Shown here in pieces: positions 25,921 to 34,856 of a stretch of 64,000 bases of DNA. Every line of letters begins with the position of its first letter. Positions within the stretch are counted from its first letter, which is position 1. The translations under genes and the position numbers were made by a program. The stretch comes from BOG-908 sp963795825 (lineage in GTDB: Bacteria > Pseudomonadota > Alphaproteobacteria > Acetobacterales > Acetobacteraceae), in contig CAWCIW010000005.1 of the NCBI GenBank assembly GCA_963795825.1, positions 620,001 to 684,000 on the forward strand, written 5' to 3'. The notes below the pieces were generated by a model. That model worked only from the letters and a program-made list of their open reading frames with translations. It was not told where the DNA came from and made no database searches.

Positions 25921-27843
25921 GTGAAACATCTCCTGCTCGCCTGCGCAGCGTCCCTGGCAATCGCCACGGCGCACGCTGCCCAGCCGCCGCTCGCCAGCGA
26001 AACACCGGCGACCTTCACCCAGCGTACCGAGATGTTCGACTACACCGAACGCGTGGTGATGATACCGATGCGCGACGGGGTGAAATTGCACACCGTGATC
26101 ATCGTGCCGCGCGGTGCGGCCCATGCGCCGATACTGCTCACCCGCACGCCGTATGGCGCCGAAGACCGCTTCGGCACGGTAAGCAGCGTGCATCTGTCCG
26201 AGATGATGGGTGACCACGATGTGGCCGACGATCTCGTGGAGCACGACAATTACATACGCGTGGTGCAGGACGTTCGCGGCAAGCACGGCTCGGAAGGCGA
26301 CTACGTGATGACGCGGCCGCTTATCGGCCCGCTCAACAACACCAAGGTGGATCACGCGACCGACACGTGGGACACCATCGACTGGCTGGTGCACAACACG
26401 CCAGAAAGCAACGGCAAGGTTGGCATTCTCGGTATCAGCTATGACGGCTTCACGTCGCTGATGGCGCTGTTCCACCCGCATCCCGCCTTGCGCGCCGCGG
26501 TGCCGATAAATGCGATGGTGGATGGCTGGCGCGGCGACGACTGGTTCCACAACGGCGCCTTCCGCCAGGACAGCCTGGTATACGTGCAGAACCAGGAGGC
26601 CACGCGCGACAGCAGCGTCACCTGGTGGTCGGATTTCTACGACGATTACGACACCTGGCTGGCGGCGGGCTCCGCCGGCGACATGGCGAAACTGCACGGC
26701 CTGGAACAGACCGGGTTCGCCGCCAAGCTGATGTTCCACCCGGCCTACGATGCCTTCTGGCAGGGCCAGGCGATCGACAAACTGCTCCAGCAGCAGGGTG
26801 TGTCGGTGCCGACGATGCTGGTGCACGCGCTGTGGGACCAGGAGGACATCTACGGTAATATCGCCGTGTGGAACGCGGTGAAACCGCACGACACGAACAA
26901 CAATCTTTTCCTGGTGATGGGGCCGTGGTTCCACCACCAGGTTCGGCTGAACGGCTCGGCGGTCGGCAATATCGCTTTCGGCAGCGACACCGCGGCATAT
27001 TTCAGGGCGCATCTTCTCCGCCCGTTCCTCGATCATTTCCTCAAGGACAATCCGCCGCCGCTCGGCCTGGCCACAGTGAACGCCTACGAGACCGGCACGA
27101 ACGAATGGCACGGCCTGAAGGCCTGGCCGTCCGGCTGCGACGACGGCTGCAATATCGTGCACACGCCGATGTATCTGCAGCCGGGATTCAAGCTATCCAC
27201 CACGCCGCCAGCCGCCTCGCTGAAAGGCTTCGACAGCTACGTATCGGATCCGGCGCACCCGGTCCCCTACCTGCCGCGGCCCGTTCATATCGAGGGCGAT
27301 GCCGGCGAGCAGAGCTGGCAGACCTGGCTCACCAGCGACCAGCGCGACGCAGCGAGCCGCACCGACGTGCTGAGTTACACGACCCCGCCGCTCGCCACCG
27401 CGTTGAAGATCGCCGGCCAGCCGGTGGCCAACCTGCAGGCTTCCACCACCGGCACGGATGGCGATTTCGTGGTCAAGCTGATCGACGTATATCCCGACCA
27501 GGACGGCCGCGATCCGAAACTCGGCGGCTACCAGCTCATGGTCTCGGCCGACATCATGCGCGCGCGATACCGCAACGACCCGACCAAGCCGGAAGCGATG
27601 CCGTCCGACCAGAAGCAGCTCATCAAGTTCACTCTGCCCACAACCAACCACGTGTTCCTGCCGGGGCATCGCGTGATGGTGCAGGTGCAGTCTAGCTGGT
27701 TCCCGCTCTACGACCGCAATCCGCAAACCTTTGTGAAAAACATCTTCTTTGCCAAGCCTGGGGATTACAAGCCGGCTACGGTGAAGGTGTTCGATGCTGG
27801 GCAGGCGGCTAGTTTCGTTGATCTGCCTGTGGTTAGGCAGTGA
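25921..27843 (+). CDS. CocE/NonD family (S15-type) hydrolase, secreted
   Basis: A 640-residue alpha/beta hydrolase starting at GTG 25921, with a Sec signal peptide (to about residue 20, HAAQPP). The nucleophile elbow GISYDG places Ser173; ALWDQED gives candidate Asp306 and GPWFHHQ candidate His338, completing a triad. A C-terminal jelly-roll (GDFVVKLIDVYPD onward) is typical of CocE and alpha-amino-acid ester hydrolases. It likely cleaves esters or amides in the periplasm; the substrate is unknown. It stands alone, 114 bases after mbfA. Confidence 0.9.
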   Translation: MKHLLLACAASLAIATAHAAQPPLASETPATFTQRTEMFDYTERVVMIPMRDGVKLHTVIIVPRGAAHAPILLTRTPYGAEDRFGTVSSVHLSEMMGDHDVADDLVEHDNYIRVVQDVRGKHGSEGDYVMTRPLIGPLNNTKVDHATDTWDTIDWLVHNTPESNGKVGILGISYDGFTSLMALFHPHPALRAAVPINAMVDGWRGDDWFHNGAFRQDSLVYVQNQEATRDSSVTWWSDFYDDYDTWLAAGSAGDMAKLHGLEQTGFAAKLMFHPAYDAFWQGQAIDKLLQQQGVSVPTMLVHALWDQEDIYGNIAVWNAVKPHDTNNNLFLVMGPWFHHQVRLNGSAVGNIAFGSDTAAYFRAHLLRPFLDHFLKDNPPPLGLATVNAYETGTNEWHGLKAWPSGCDDGCNIVHTPMYLQPGFKLSTTPPAASLKGFDSYVSDPAHPVPYLPRPVHIEGDAGEQSWQTWLTSDQRDAASRTDVLSYTTPPLATALKIAGQPVANLQASTTGTDGDFVVKLIDVYPDQDGRDPKLGGYQLMVSADIMRARYRNDPTKPEAMPSDQKQLIKFTLPTTNHVFLPGHRVMVQVQSSWFPLYDRNPQTFVKNIFFAKPGDYKPATVKVFDAGQAASFVDLPVVRQ

Positions 27844-27903
27844 AGGAAGGTCTTCTTTTCTGAAGAAAAGAAGCAAAAGACTTTCGACTCCGCTGTCGCG
27901 GAC
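27844..27903. repeat. Dispersed hairpin element, copy 10 (left arm only)
   Basis: TCTTC-TTTTCTGAAGAAAA-GAAG, box AAAAGACTTTCGACTCC, then GCTGTCGCGGA, the reverse complement of the right core edge in copy 11. It separates the convergent ends of the hydrolase and acetyltransferase genes and starts right after the hydrolase stop. Confidence 0.8.
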
Positions 27904-28608
27904 TTAGCCTGAGTCAGCTAGGTTCTTTTTCCAGGTTTCGCCTTGCACCGGGATGCCGAATTCTCCGTGCGTTGCGGTCGAGACAAGCTCGAAACCCTGT
28001 GCGGCATATATGTCCCTGGCACGTCCCAGCACGGTGTGCGTCCACAACGTCAACGTGTCGTAGCCTGCTTCTTTGGCGAAGTTGACGCAGGCATTCACGA
28101 GCTGGCGGCCTAGGCCGTGCCCGCGTGCAAACGGCTCGACATATAGCAGCCGCAGGCGCGAGACGCCGCCCCCTTCGTCGGTCAGCAACACGGACCCCGC
28201 CAGCACGCCATCCATCTCGGCTATCCAGCATCGCTCGCGACCAGGCTTGTAGTTTTTCAGAAAAACGGCCGCCGTCTGCGTGACGTTCGCCTCCAGCCCG
28301 GCGCCCCAACCGTTCTCCGCCGCATAGATACGCGACTGCCTGGCGGCGATGACCGGCAAATCGCCGGTTGCCGCCGCACGCAACACTATAACCGGCGCAG
28401 CCGGCGGCTTCAGTAAAACCCGAACGAGCGCCAAGGCGGAGAGCAGATCCGCCCGCTGCACCGGCCCGAGTGCGGCGAGTGCTTCAGCATGCGCCTCCTC
28501 CGCAAACCAGTCCAAAGCCGACCCTATTTCGCCAAAGCGCCAGGAAAGAACAGGTATGTCGCCTGATACGGCACGCGTATCTCGCTGCCGACATGGGCGC
28601 GATCGCAA
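27904..28608 (-). CDS. GNAT acetyltransferase, remnant of MarR-GNAT fusion
   Basis: A GNAT domain occupies the last roughly 155 residues (VIVLRAAATGDLP, then YVEPFARGHGLGRQLVNAC with the acetyl-CoA loop R/G-x-G-x-G/A, and AAQGFELV). The preceding roughly 40 residues (SALDWFAEEAHAEALAAL to ALVRVLL) look like the end of the helix-turn-helix half of MarR-GNAT fusion proteins, but no DNA-binding helix precedes them. The open frame runs to 28608 through the neighbouring gene, which is unlikely to be coding; a TTG or GTG start near 28400-28510 is more plausible. I consider it a 5'-truncated fusion gene. Confidence 0.6.
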   Translation of the reverse strand: MRSRPCRQRDTRAVSGDIPVLSWRFGEIGSALDWFAEEAHAEALAALGPVQRADLLSALALVRVLLKPPAAPVIVLRAAATGDLPVIAARQSRIYAAENGWGAGLEANVTQTAAVFLKNYKPGRERCWIAEMDGVLAGSVLLTDEGGGVSRLRLLYVEPFARGHGLGRQLVNACVNFAKEAGYDTLTLWTHTVLGRARDIYAAQGFELVSTATHGEFGIPVQGETWKKNLADSG

Positions 28609-28997
28609 CCAGCCGCCGGCGCCGCGCCGCCTTCCGTCTGGCTTCTCACCACATACGCGATATCGGCAAACCGCCCCGCCCCGCTATGCGACTTTGCTGC
28701 AATCACCAGCCAAGGTATCGAGCCGCCCTGCGGCGCCGAACTCGCAACCAGCACAGACCCCACCACCGAACTCCCATCCGTTGCCTGCCAGGTCGGCCCA
28801 GCGAAATGATGGCCGGCAACCGCCCCGGACGCGTCCGTCAACACCGCGTCGGGCGCCTTCAATCGCCAGGCCGCAGATGGCGCGGACTCAGCGCATACGT
28901 AGATCTGCACGCCCTTGCCGGTAAGCTGCACAGCGGGTGCGGCCGCCATCGCCGACCGACACGCCATAACAGCAGATAACAGCAGAAGCGCCCGCAT
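28524..28997 (-). CDS. Exported DUF3455 protein
   Basis: A 157-residue secreted protein. A signal peptide (MRALLLLSAVMACRSAMA) precedes a domain with GVQIYVC, WRLKAPDAVLTD, GHHFAGPTW, DGSSVVG and RSQTEGGAAPAAGCD, the recognisable DUF3455 pattern. Function is unknown. ATG 28997 directly follows the stop of a 21-codon leader-like frame (TGAGGATG), suggesting coupled translation. Its 3' end overlaps the extended frame of the acetyltransferase remnant. Confidence 0.82.
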   Translation of the reverse strand: MRALLLLSAVMACRSAMAAAPAVQLTGKGVQIYVCAESAPSAAWRLKAPDAVLTDASGAVAGHHFAGPTWQATDGSSVVGSVLVASSAPQGGSIPWLVIAAKSHSGAGRFADIAYVVRSQTEGGAAPAAGCDRAHVGSEIRVPYQATYLFFPGALAK

Positions 28998-28999
28998 CC

Positions 29000-29065
29000 T
29001 CAGCACGCACTGACCGCGGTCAGGCTGAGCAGGGCCGTGCTGCCCAAGATCCCGAACATCATCAT
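29000..29065 (-). CDS. Possible 21-residue leader or lipoprotein-like peptide
   Basis: The frame ATG-ATG-ATG (29065-29057) to TGA (29000-29002) encodes a hydrophobic peptide, MMMFGILGSTALLSLTAVSA, ending in Cys just before the stop. It resembles an entericidin-type signal sequence with nothing after the lipobox Cys. It sits three bases upstream of the DUF3455 start and could be a leader that couples its translation, or chance. Confidence 0.3.
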   Translation of the reverse strand: MMMFGILGSTALLSLTAVSAC

Positions 29066-29148
29066 GAGTCCCCAATGTTTTACCGCTCCATCAGCGGCGA
29101 AAATCGTCCGTAACCGCCATCTATATCCGACTTGCCGACGCTTCGCCG

Positions 29149-30507
29149 CTACTTACTGGCATCGAGCTTCAGCACCTCGCCAGCTAGATACAAACTCCCG
29201 CAGATCAGCACCCGCCCAGGCGGCAGGCCCCGCAATTGCGCCAGCGCGCCCGCCACGTCCGGACCCGCCTGCGCCACGCCGCCAGAAGCCGCGATCACCG
29301 CTTCCACCGGCAACGCCAGATGCTGCCCGGGCTCGCGCACCGCCCAGATCGCCGCAGCATGCGGCACCATAGGCGCCAGAAAACCGGCCGCATCCTTGCT
29401 CTGCTTCATGCCCACCAGAAGATAGGCCGGCCGGTCCGCCCAGCCACGCAAATGCTCGGCCAGAGCCAGCCCCGCCCCGGCATTGTGCCCGCCATCCAGG
29501 AACAGCGCAAAGCCGGCCGGCAACAGCGCCGCAAGCCGGCCTTCCAGGCGTTGCAGCCGCGCCGGCCAGGCCGCCTGCCCCACGCCATCATACGCCGCCT
29601 GTGGCACCGCAAGCCCGGAGGCGCGCAGGCAGGCAACAGCGATCCCCGCATTGTCCAACTGGAACGCCCCGGGCAGCGAAGGCAGCGGCAGCAACAGCCT
29701 GCCCGCCGCATCCTCGAACACCATCGCCTCGCCTTCTTGCCGCATTGTCCAGTCCCGCTCGCGCTCGAGCAGGACCGCGCCCACACGCAAGGCCTCGGCG
29801 CGCAGAACATCGCGCACCTCCGCGGCCTGCGCACCGGTGGCGACGGGCCGGCCCGCTTTCATGATCCCCGCCTTTTCGCCGGCGATCTTGTCCAGCCGGT
29901 CGCCCAGGAAATCCTGGTGGTCCAGCGAAATGGAGGCGATCGCGCAGGCGGCCGGCGCGGCCACCACGTTCGTGGCGTCGAACCTGCCGCCAAGCCCCAC
30001 TTCGACCACGCAAAGATCCGCCGGCGTGCGCGCGAACAGCAGGAACCCCGCCGCGGCCAACGCCTCGAACACGGTGATCTGCTGGCCGGCATTCACCCGC
30101 TCGATCTCCGCCAGCGTGTCGGCCAGCACGGCGTCGTCCACCAGCGCGCCCGCCACCCGGAACCGCTCGCGCAGATGCACCAGATGCGGCGAGGTGGTGA
30201 CGTGCACCCGCCAGCCGGCCGCCTCGCCGATCGCCCGCAGGAACGCGCAGGTGCTGCCCTTGCCGTTGGTGCCGGCCACGTGGATCACCGGTGGCAGGTG
30301 ATCCTGCGGGTCGCCCAGCGCGTGCAGAAGGCGCTGCATCCGGCCCAGGCTGAGATCGATCAGCTTCGGGTAGAGGCTTTGCAGACGATCGAGGATCGTT
30401 TCTGCGCGACCGCTCTTCAGGTTCAGGGTGGGAAGGTTGGACAAAGAGCTTGCGTCCTGGCTGCACGACCGCGCGTGTTGCGCCCGCCTGCGGTCGCCGT
30501 TGCACAT
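29149..30507 (-). CDS. folC: Dihydrofolate synthase/folylpolyglutamate synthase
   Basis: A 452-residue Mur-ligase-fold enzyme that joins glutamate to dihydropteroate and extends folate polyglutamates. Motifs: VIHVAGTNGKGST (ATP P-loop), TTSPHLVHLRERF, EVGLGGRFDATN, SISLDHQDFLG and FLDGGHNAGAG. ATG 30507 overlaps the accD stop (TGATG), so the two are translated together. It is the last gene of the trpB-trpA-accD-folC run, an order widely conserved in alphaproteobacteria. Confidence 0.95.
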   Translation of the reverse strand: MCNGDRRRAQHARSCSQDASSLSNLPTLNLKSGRAETILDRLQSLYPKLIDLSLGRMQRLLHALGDPQDHLPPVIHVAGTNGKGSTCAFLRAIGEAAGWRVHVTTSPHLVHLRERFRVAGALVDDAVLADTLAEIERVNAGQQITVFEALAAAGFLLFARTPADLCVVEVGLGGRFDATNVVAAPAACAIASISLDHQDFLGDRLDKIAGEKAGIMKAGRPVATGAQAAEVRDVLRAEALRVGAVLLERERDWTMRQEGEAMVFEDAAGRLLLPLPSLPGAFQLDNAGIAVACLRASGLAVPQAAYDGVGQAAWPARLQRLEGRLAALLPAGFALFLDGGHNAGAGLALAEHLRGWADRPAYLLVGMKQSKDAAGFLAPMVPHAAAIWAVREPGQHLALPVEAVIAASGGVAQAGPDVAGALAQLRGLPPGRVLICGSLYLAGEVLKLDASK

Positions 30508-31418
30508 CAGGCTTCGGCTTGCGCTGCCTCTGCCGGCGCAAGAGTGGCCGTTGCGGGCTCGGCGGGCGTATGGGGGTGCAACAGGCCGATCACCCGGCCC
30601 AGCGTCTCGCGCATCTCCGTGCGCCGGACCACCATGTCCAGGATGCCGTGCTCGTGCAGGTATTCGGAGCGCTGGAAACCTTCCGGCAGCGTCTCGCGCA
30701 CCGTCTGCTCGATCACCCTGGCACCGGCGAAGCAGATCAGCGCGCCAGGCTCGGCGATCTGGATGTCGCCCAGCATGGCGAAACTGGCCGTGACGCCGCC
30801 CGTCGTGGGATCCGTCAGCACCACGATGAAGGGCAGCTTCGCCTCGCGCAGCAGCATCGCGGCGATCGTGGTGCGCGGCATCTGCATCAGGCTCACCGCG
30901 CCCTCCTGCATGCGCGCGCCGCCGGAGGCGGTGAACACCACCAACGGCGCCTGCTGCAGCACCGCGAGTCTGGCGGCGGCCACGATCCCTTCGCCCACGG
31001 CCGCGCCCATGCTGCCGCCCATGAAGTTGAACTCCATGACCGCGACCACCGCGCGCACGCCCTCTATGGCGCCGTGCGCCACCACGATGGCGTCCTCCAG
31101 CCCGGTTTTGGCGCGTGCCTCGCGCAGCCGCTCGGGGTAGCGTTTCTGGTCGCGGAAGGTCAGCGGATCGGCCGGCGCCTTTGGCAACTCTATTCGGGTG
31201 AAGCTGCCCGCATCGAACGTCCACTCCAGCCGCTCGAGCGCCGTGGCGCGCATGTGGTGGCCGCAATGCGGGCACACGCGCAGGTTTTTCTCCAGCTCCT
31301 TGGTGAACACCATCTGCTCGCAGGAAGGGCATTGCGACCAGAGGTTGTCCGGCACATCCGGGCGCTGGCCAAGCAGCGTGCGTATGCGCGGACGGACATA
31401 TTCGGTGAGCCAGCTCAT
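30507..31418 (-). CDS. accD: Acetyl-CoA carboxylase carboxyltransferase subunit beta
   Basis: A 303-residue subunit of the fatty-acid-initiating carboxylase. It has an N-terminal zinc ribbon with Cys30, Cys33, Cys49 and Cys52 (CPSC and CPHC), then the crotonase-fold carboxyltransferase (NFMGGSMGAAVGE, SGGARMQEG, PTTGGVTASFA). It partners with AccA, not in the window. The C-terminal roughly 25 residues are Ala/Glu/Pro-rich. It lies ten bases downstream of trpA and overlaps folC. Confidence 0.96.
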   Translation of the reverse strand: MSWLTEYVRPRIRTLLGQRPDVPDNLWSQCPSCEQMVFTKELEKNLRVCPHCGHHMRATALERLEWTFDAGSFTRIELPKAPADPLTFRDQKRYPERLREARAKTGLEDAIVVAHGAIEGVRAVVAVMEFNFMGGSMGAAVGEGIVAAARLAVLQQAPLVVFTASGGARMQEGAVSLMQMPRTTIAAMLLREAKLPFIVVLTDPTTGGVTASFAMLGDIQIAEPGALICFAGARVIEQTVRETLPEGFQRSEYLHEHGILDMVVRRTEMRETLGRVIGLLHPHTPAEPATATLAPAEAAQAEA

Positions 31419-31428
31419 TTGTTCGCTC

Positions 31429-32286
31429 TCAATGTTCGGCCAATGCCGCGGTGTCGGTGCCAATTTTGGCATCGCCGCGTATCGCGTCGGCCAGGTCGCG
31501 CACCTGGTCCAGCACGCGCCTGACGGTATCGCGCCCCGCCCGGCCCTGCGCGTCCAGCGACGCGGCCAGCGTGTCGATCAGCGCGGAAGCCACCACGGCG
31601 GCATCGGCCACCTGCACAGCCGCGGCCGCCTGGGCCGGCGAGCGCACGCCGAAACCGACCGCGATCGGCAGGTCCGTCACCTGACGTATGCGCGGGATGG
31701 CGATCCCCAACTCCTCCGCCGACGCGGTGCGCGTACCCGTCACGCCGGTGATGCTCACGTAATACACGAAGCCGGAACAGCCGTTCAGCACCTGCGGCAG
31801 GCGCGCGGCATCCGTCGTCGGCGCAACCAGGCGGATGATGTCGAGCCCATGCGCGGCGGCGTGTTCGGTCAGCAGCCCGGCCTCCTCGGTCGGCAGGTCC
31901 ACCACGATGAGCCCGTCCACCCCGGCCGCTTCCGCATCGAGGCAGAATCGCGCCGGATCGTAGGCGAGGACGGGGTTCAGGTAACCCATCAGCACTACCG
32001 GCGTGGTGTCGTCCTCGGCGCGGAACTCGCGCACCATGGCCAGCGTGCGCCCGACGGACGCGCCGGCGAGCAGCGCCCTGCGGCCGGCCGCCTGTATCGT
32101 CGGGCCGTCCGCCATCGGGTCGGTGAACGGCATGCCGATTTCGATAAGGTCGGCTCCGGCGCCAGGCATGCCACGCAGGATTGCCATGCTGGTGGCGGGA
32201 TCGGGATCGTAGGCTTCCAGGAAGGGAATAAGCGCGCCGCGGCCTTCGTGTTTAAGGGCGGCGAACTTGGCTGCTATGCGGCTCAT
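31429..32286 (-). CDS. trpA: Tryptophan synthase alpha chain
   Basis: A 285-residue TIM barrel that splits indole-3-glycerol phosphate to indole. Catalytic Glu49 (LIEIGMPF) and Asp60 (PMADGPT) are present, as are YYVSITGVTGTR and GFGVRSPAQ phosphate-binding loops. The start is ATG 32286. It follows trpB on the same strand, but a full repeat element separates them, unusual for this normally tight gene pair. Confidence 0.96.
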   Translation of the reverse strand: MSRIAAKFAALKHEGRGALIPFLEAYDPDPATSMAILRGMPGAGADLIEIGMPFTDPMADGPTIQAAGRRALLAGASVGRTLAMVREFRAEDDTTPVVLMGYLNPVLAYDPARFCLDAEAAGVDGLIVVDLPTEEAGLLTEHAAAHGLDIIRLVAPTTDAARLPQVLNGCSGFVYYVSITGVTGTRTASAEELGIAIPRIRQVTDLPIAVGFGVRSPAQAAAAVQVADAAVVASALIDTLAASLDAQGRAGRDTVRRVLDQVRDLADAIRGDAKIGTDTAALAEH

Positions 32287-32287
32287 G

Positions 32288-32423
32288 AAGGAAGCAAGGC
32301 CTTCTTTTTTGAAAAAAAGAAGCAAAAAACTTTTGCTCCCTGTCGGGTGCGTGAGGATAAATCCGCGACAGCGGAGTCAAAAGTTTTTTGCTTCTTTTTT
32401 TCAAAAAAGAAGGCCTTGCTTAC
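32288..32423. repeat. Dispersed hairpin element, copy 11 (two arms, short core)
   Basis: Both arms have CTTC/GAAG stem bases, TTGAAA-type loops and A-type boxes. The core is only about 43 bases, with CTCCCTGTCGGG on the left and GACAGCGGAGTC on the right. It occupies the whole trpB-trpA intergenic gap, ending two bases from the trpB stop. Confidence 0.9.
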
Positions 32424-32425
32424 CC

Positions 32426-33649
32426 TCAAAGCCGCGCCCCCAAATGCTCGGCCACCGTAAAGATATCCTTGTCCCCACGCCCCGACAAATTCATCAGGAT
32501 GATCTGATCCGCCGCCATCCCAGGCGCGATCTTCTCGATATGCGCCAAAGCGTGCGCGCATTCCAAAGCCGGGATTATCCCCTCCAACCGACAGCACAAC
32601 TGGAACGAAGCCAACGCCTCGTCATCCGTTATGCCGACATATTCCGCGCGCCCGATATCGTGCAGCCAGGCGTGCTCCGGCCCGATCCCCGGATAATCCA
32701 GCCCAGCGGAAATGCTGTGCGCCTCGGTGATCTGGCCGTCGTCATCCTGCAGCAGATACGTGCGGTTGCCGTGCAGCACGCCAGGGCGGCCGCGCTCGAT
32801 GCTGGCCGCCTGCGCGCCGCTGTCCAGCCCGCGGCCGGCCGCTTCCACGCCGATCAGCCGCACGGACGGCTCGTCCAGGAACGGGTGGAAAATACCCATC
32901 GCGTTGCTGCCGCCGCCCACCGACGCGATCACCACGTCCGGCAACCGCCCCTCGGCCTCCTGCATCTGCGCGCGTGCCTCATTGCCGATCACGCTCTGGA
33001 AATCGCGCACCATCGCGGGATACGGATGCGGCCCAGCGACGGTACCGATCAGAAAATAGGTGTCCGTCACATTGGCCACCCAGTCGCGCATCGCCTCGTT
33101 CATCGCATCCTTCAGCGTGCCGGCGCCGGTGGTGACGGGCACCACCTCCGCGCCAAGCAGCTTCATGCGGAACACGTTCGGCTTCTGCCGCTCCACATCG
33201 ACCGCGCCCATGTAGATCACGCAGGGCATGCCCATCAGCGCGCACACGGTGGCCGTCGCCACGCCATGCTGGCCGGCGCCGGTCTCGGCGATAATGCGGG
33301 TTTTGCCCATCCGGCGGGCCAGCAGGATCTGGCCCATGCAGGAATTCACCTTGTGGGCGCCGGTGTGGTTCAGCTCCTCGCGCTTAAAGTAGATCTTGGC
33401 GCCACCCAGCGCCTTGGTCAGCCGCTCGGCGAACCAGAGCGGGCTCGGGCGGCCGACATAGTCCTTCAGGTAGTAGTCGAGCTCCTTCTGGAAGCTCGGG
33501 TCCTGCTTGGTCGCCTCGTAGGCGTCGTTGAGCTCGAGCACGAGCGGCATCAGGGTTTCCGCCACGAACCGGCCGCCATAGCTGCCGAAGCGGCCCGCGC
33601 CGTCGGGGCCGGAGCGGAGTGTGTTGGCCAAAGCGGGCGTGTGGTTCAC
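32426..33649 (-). CDS. trpB: Tryptophan synthase beta chain
   Basis: A 407-residue PLP enzyme condensing indole with serine. Lys100 in ELNHTGAHKVNS binds PLP; AETGAGQHGVATA and VGGGSNAMGIF are the substrate and phosphate loops. The start is GTG 33649, supported by AAGGAG seven bases upstream; no credible ATG exists in the correct region. trpF, which often precedes trpB in this group, is absent; the divergent neighbour is a CorA transporter. Confidence 0.96.
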   Translation of the reverse strand: MNHTPALANTLRSGPDGAGRFGSYGGRFVAETLMPLVLELNDAYEATKQDPSFQKELDYYLKDYVGRPSPLWFAERLTKALGGAKIYFKREELNHTGAHKVNSCMGQILLARRMGKTRIIAETGAGQHGVATATVCALMGMPCVIYMGAVDVERQKPNVFRMKLLGAEVVPVTTGAGTLKDAMNEAMRDWVANVTDTYFLIGTVAGPHPYPAMVRDFQSVIGNEARAQMQEAEGRLPDVVIASVGGGSNAMGIFHPFLDEPSVRLIGVEAAGRGLDSGAQAASIERGRPGVLHGNRTYLLQDDDGQITEAHSISAGLDYPGIGPEHAWLHDIGRAEYVGITDDEALASFQLCCRLEGIIPALECAHALAHIEKIAPGMAADQIILMNLSGRGDKDIFTVAEHLGARL

Positions 33650-33716
33650 GGGGCGGCTCCTTGGAGCGGGGAATTGTAGCGTAGATGGCGGTAGGTTGTC
33701 AGCTGCAACGCGGACG

Positions 33717-33894
33717 GAAGGAAGCAAGCAGTCCTTTTTTGAAAAAAGGACCAAAAAACTTTTGCGTTCCCCGCGGCACGCCCGCCCGCGCTCGTTCTGC
33801 AATTCCCGGCCTTGCACAGCTAAGCGAGACCTCCATGCAGGCGGGGAGCAAAAGTTTTTTGCTTCTTTTTTGCGAAAAAGAAGGCCTTTCTTCC
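33717..33894. repeat. Dispersed hairpin element, copy 12 (two arms)
   Basis: The left arm is GTCC/GGAC with one T fewer in the tract; the right arm is CTTC/GAAG with a TTGCGA loop. The core contains TTCTGCAATTC and CCTTGCACAG. It lies in the divergent region between trpB and corA, about 26 bases before the corA start. Confidence 0.9.
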
Positions 33895-33920
33895 AGCATT
33901 TCTCCGCGCAAGGCCAATCC

Positions 33921-34856
33921 ATGCTCCACACCATGCCAGGCCACCACGCAACGCCCATTTGGCTGGACCTGGACCGCGCCACCGACGCCGAGCGCGAGGA
34001 AGCCTCCCGCGTGACCGGCCTGCGCGTGCCTGCTTTGGCCGAAGTGGCCGAGATCGAAGCCTCCAGCCGGCTCGCGGTAGAAGCCGGCGTACTCTACCTC
34101 ACCACGCCGATGGTCAGCCGCAGCGCCGACGGCGTGCTCGCCCTCTCGCCGATCGGCTTCGTGGTGGCGCAGAGCCGCCTGCTCACGGTGCGCTTCGCCG
34201 AATCCGCCCTGGTCGACAATTACGCCCGCGCCTGGCACGCGCCGGACGGCCCGCCTTCCGGCATGCAGCCGTTCCTCGGCCTGCTCGAAGCCATGGTGGA
34301 CCGCCTGGCCGACGTGCTCGAACAGCTCTCCGGCGCGCTCGATTCGCAATCGGCCGCTTTGTTCCAGAACGGGCCGGCCGGCCGCCTCTCCGGCCGGCGC
34401 CGCACCTCGTTCCTGCAGGAGACGCTGACCGATATCGGCGCCAAGGGGGCCCGCATCTCGCAACTGCGCGACAGCCTGCTCGGCATCGGCCGCATCGTGC
34501 GCTACGTGCCGCAGGCGGTCGACTGGACCACGCCGGAGCAGGTGCACCGGCTCGCCACGCTGGACCGCGACGTGGCCTCGCTCAGCGACTACGACGTGCA
34601 GCTCAGCGACCGCGTGCAATTCCTGCTGGACGCGACTCTGGGTTTCATAAGCATCGACCAGAACGACACGATCAAGGTGCTGACCGTGGTGAGCATCGTG
34701 GGCATCCCGCCGACTTTCATCGCGAGCCTGTACGGGATGAACTTCCACGATATGCCTGAGCTGGGCTGGAAGTATGGGTATCCCTATGCGCTGGCGCTGA
34801 TGGCGTTAAGCGTGGCGATACCGATGGTTTTATTCTGGCGGAAGGGCTGGGTGTAG
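33921..34856 (+). CDS. CorA family divalent cation transporter
   Basis: A 311-residue protein with a large cytoplasmic alpha/beta and helical funnel, then two C-terminal membrane helices. The pore signature YGMNF with the following MPELGWKYGYP loop (about residues 270-288) identifies the CorA/ZntB/MrpH superfamily. It carries Mg2+ or other divalent metals as a pentamer; the ion is not predictable from this sequence. ATG 33921 is chosen because upstream frame is repeat-derived. The gene's stop abuts another repeat. Confidence 0.9.
   Translation: MLHTMPGHHATPIWLDLDRATDAEREEASRVTGLRVPALAEVAEIEASSRLAVEAGVLYLTTPMVSRSADGVLALSPIGFVVAQSRLLTVRFAESALVDNYARAWHAPDGPPSGMQPFLGLLEAMVDRLADVLEQLSGALDSQSAALFQNGPAGRLSGRRRTSFLQETLTDIGAKGARISQLRDSLLGIGRIVRYVPQAVDWTTPEQVHRLATLDRDVASLSDYDVQLSDRVQFLLDATLGFISIDQNDTIKVLTVVSIVGIPPTFIASLYGMNFHDMPELGWKYGYPYALALMALSVAIPMVLFWRKGWV

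Noticed and set aside
28524..28608. N-terminal extension of the GNAT protein through the DUF3455 gene
   Set aside because: An 85-base overlap with a well-supported gene and no homology in the first residues make this start improbable.
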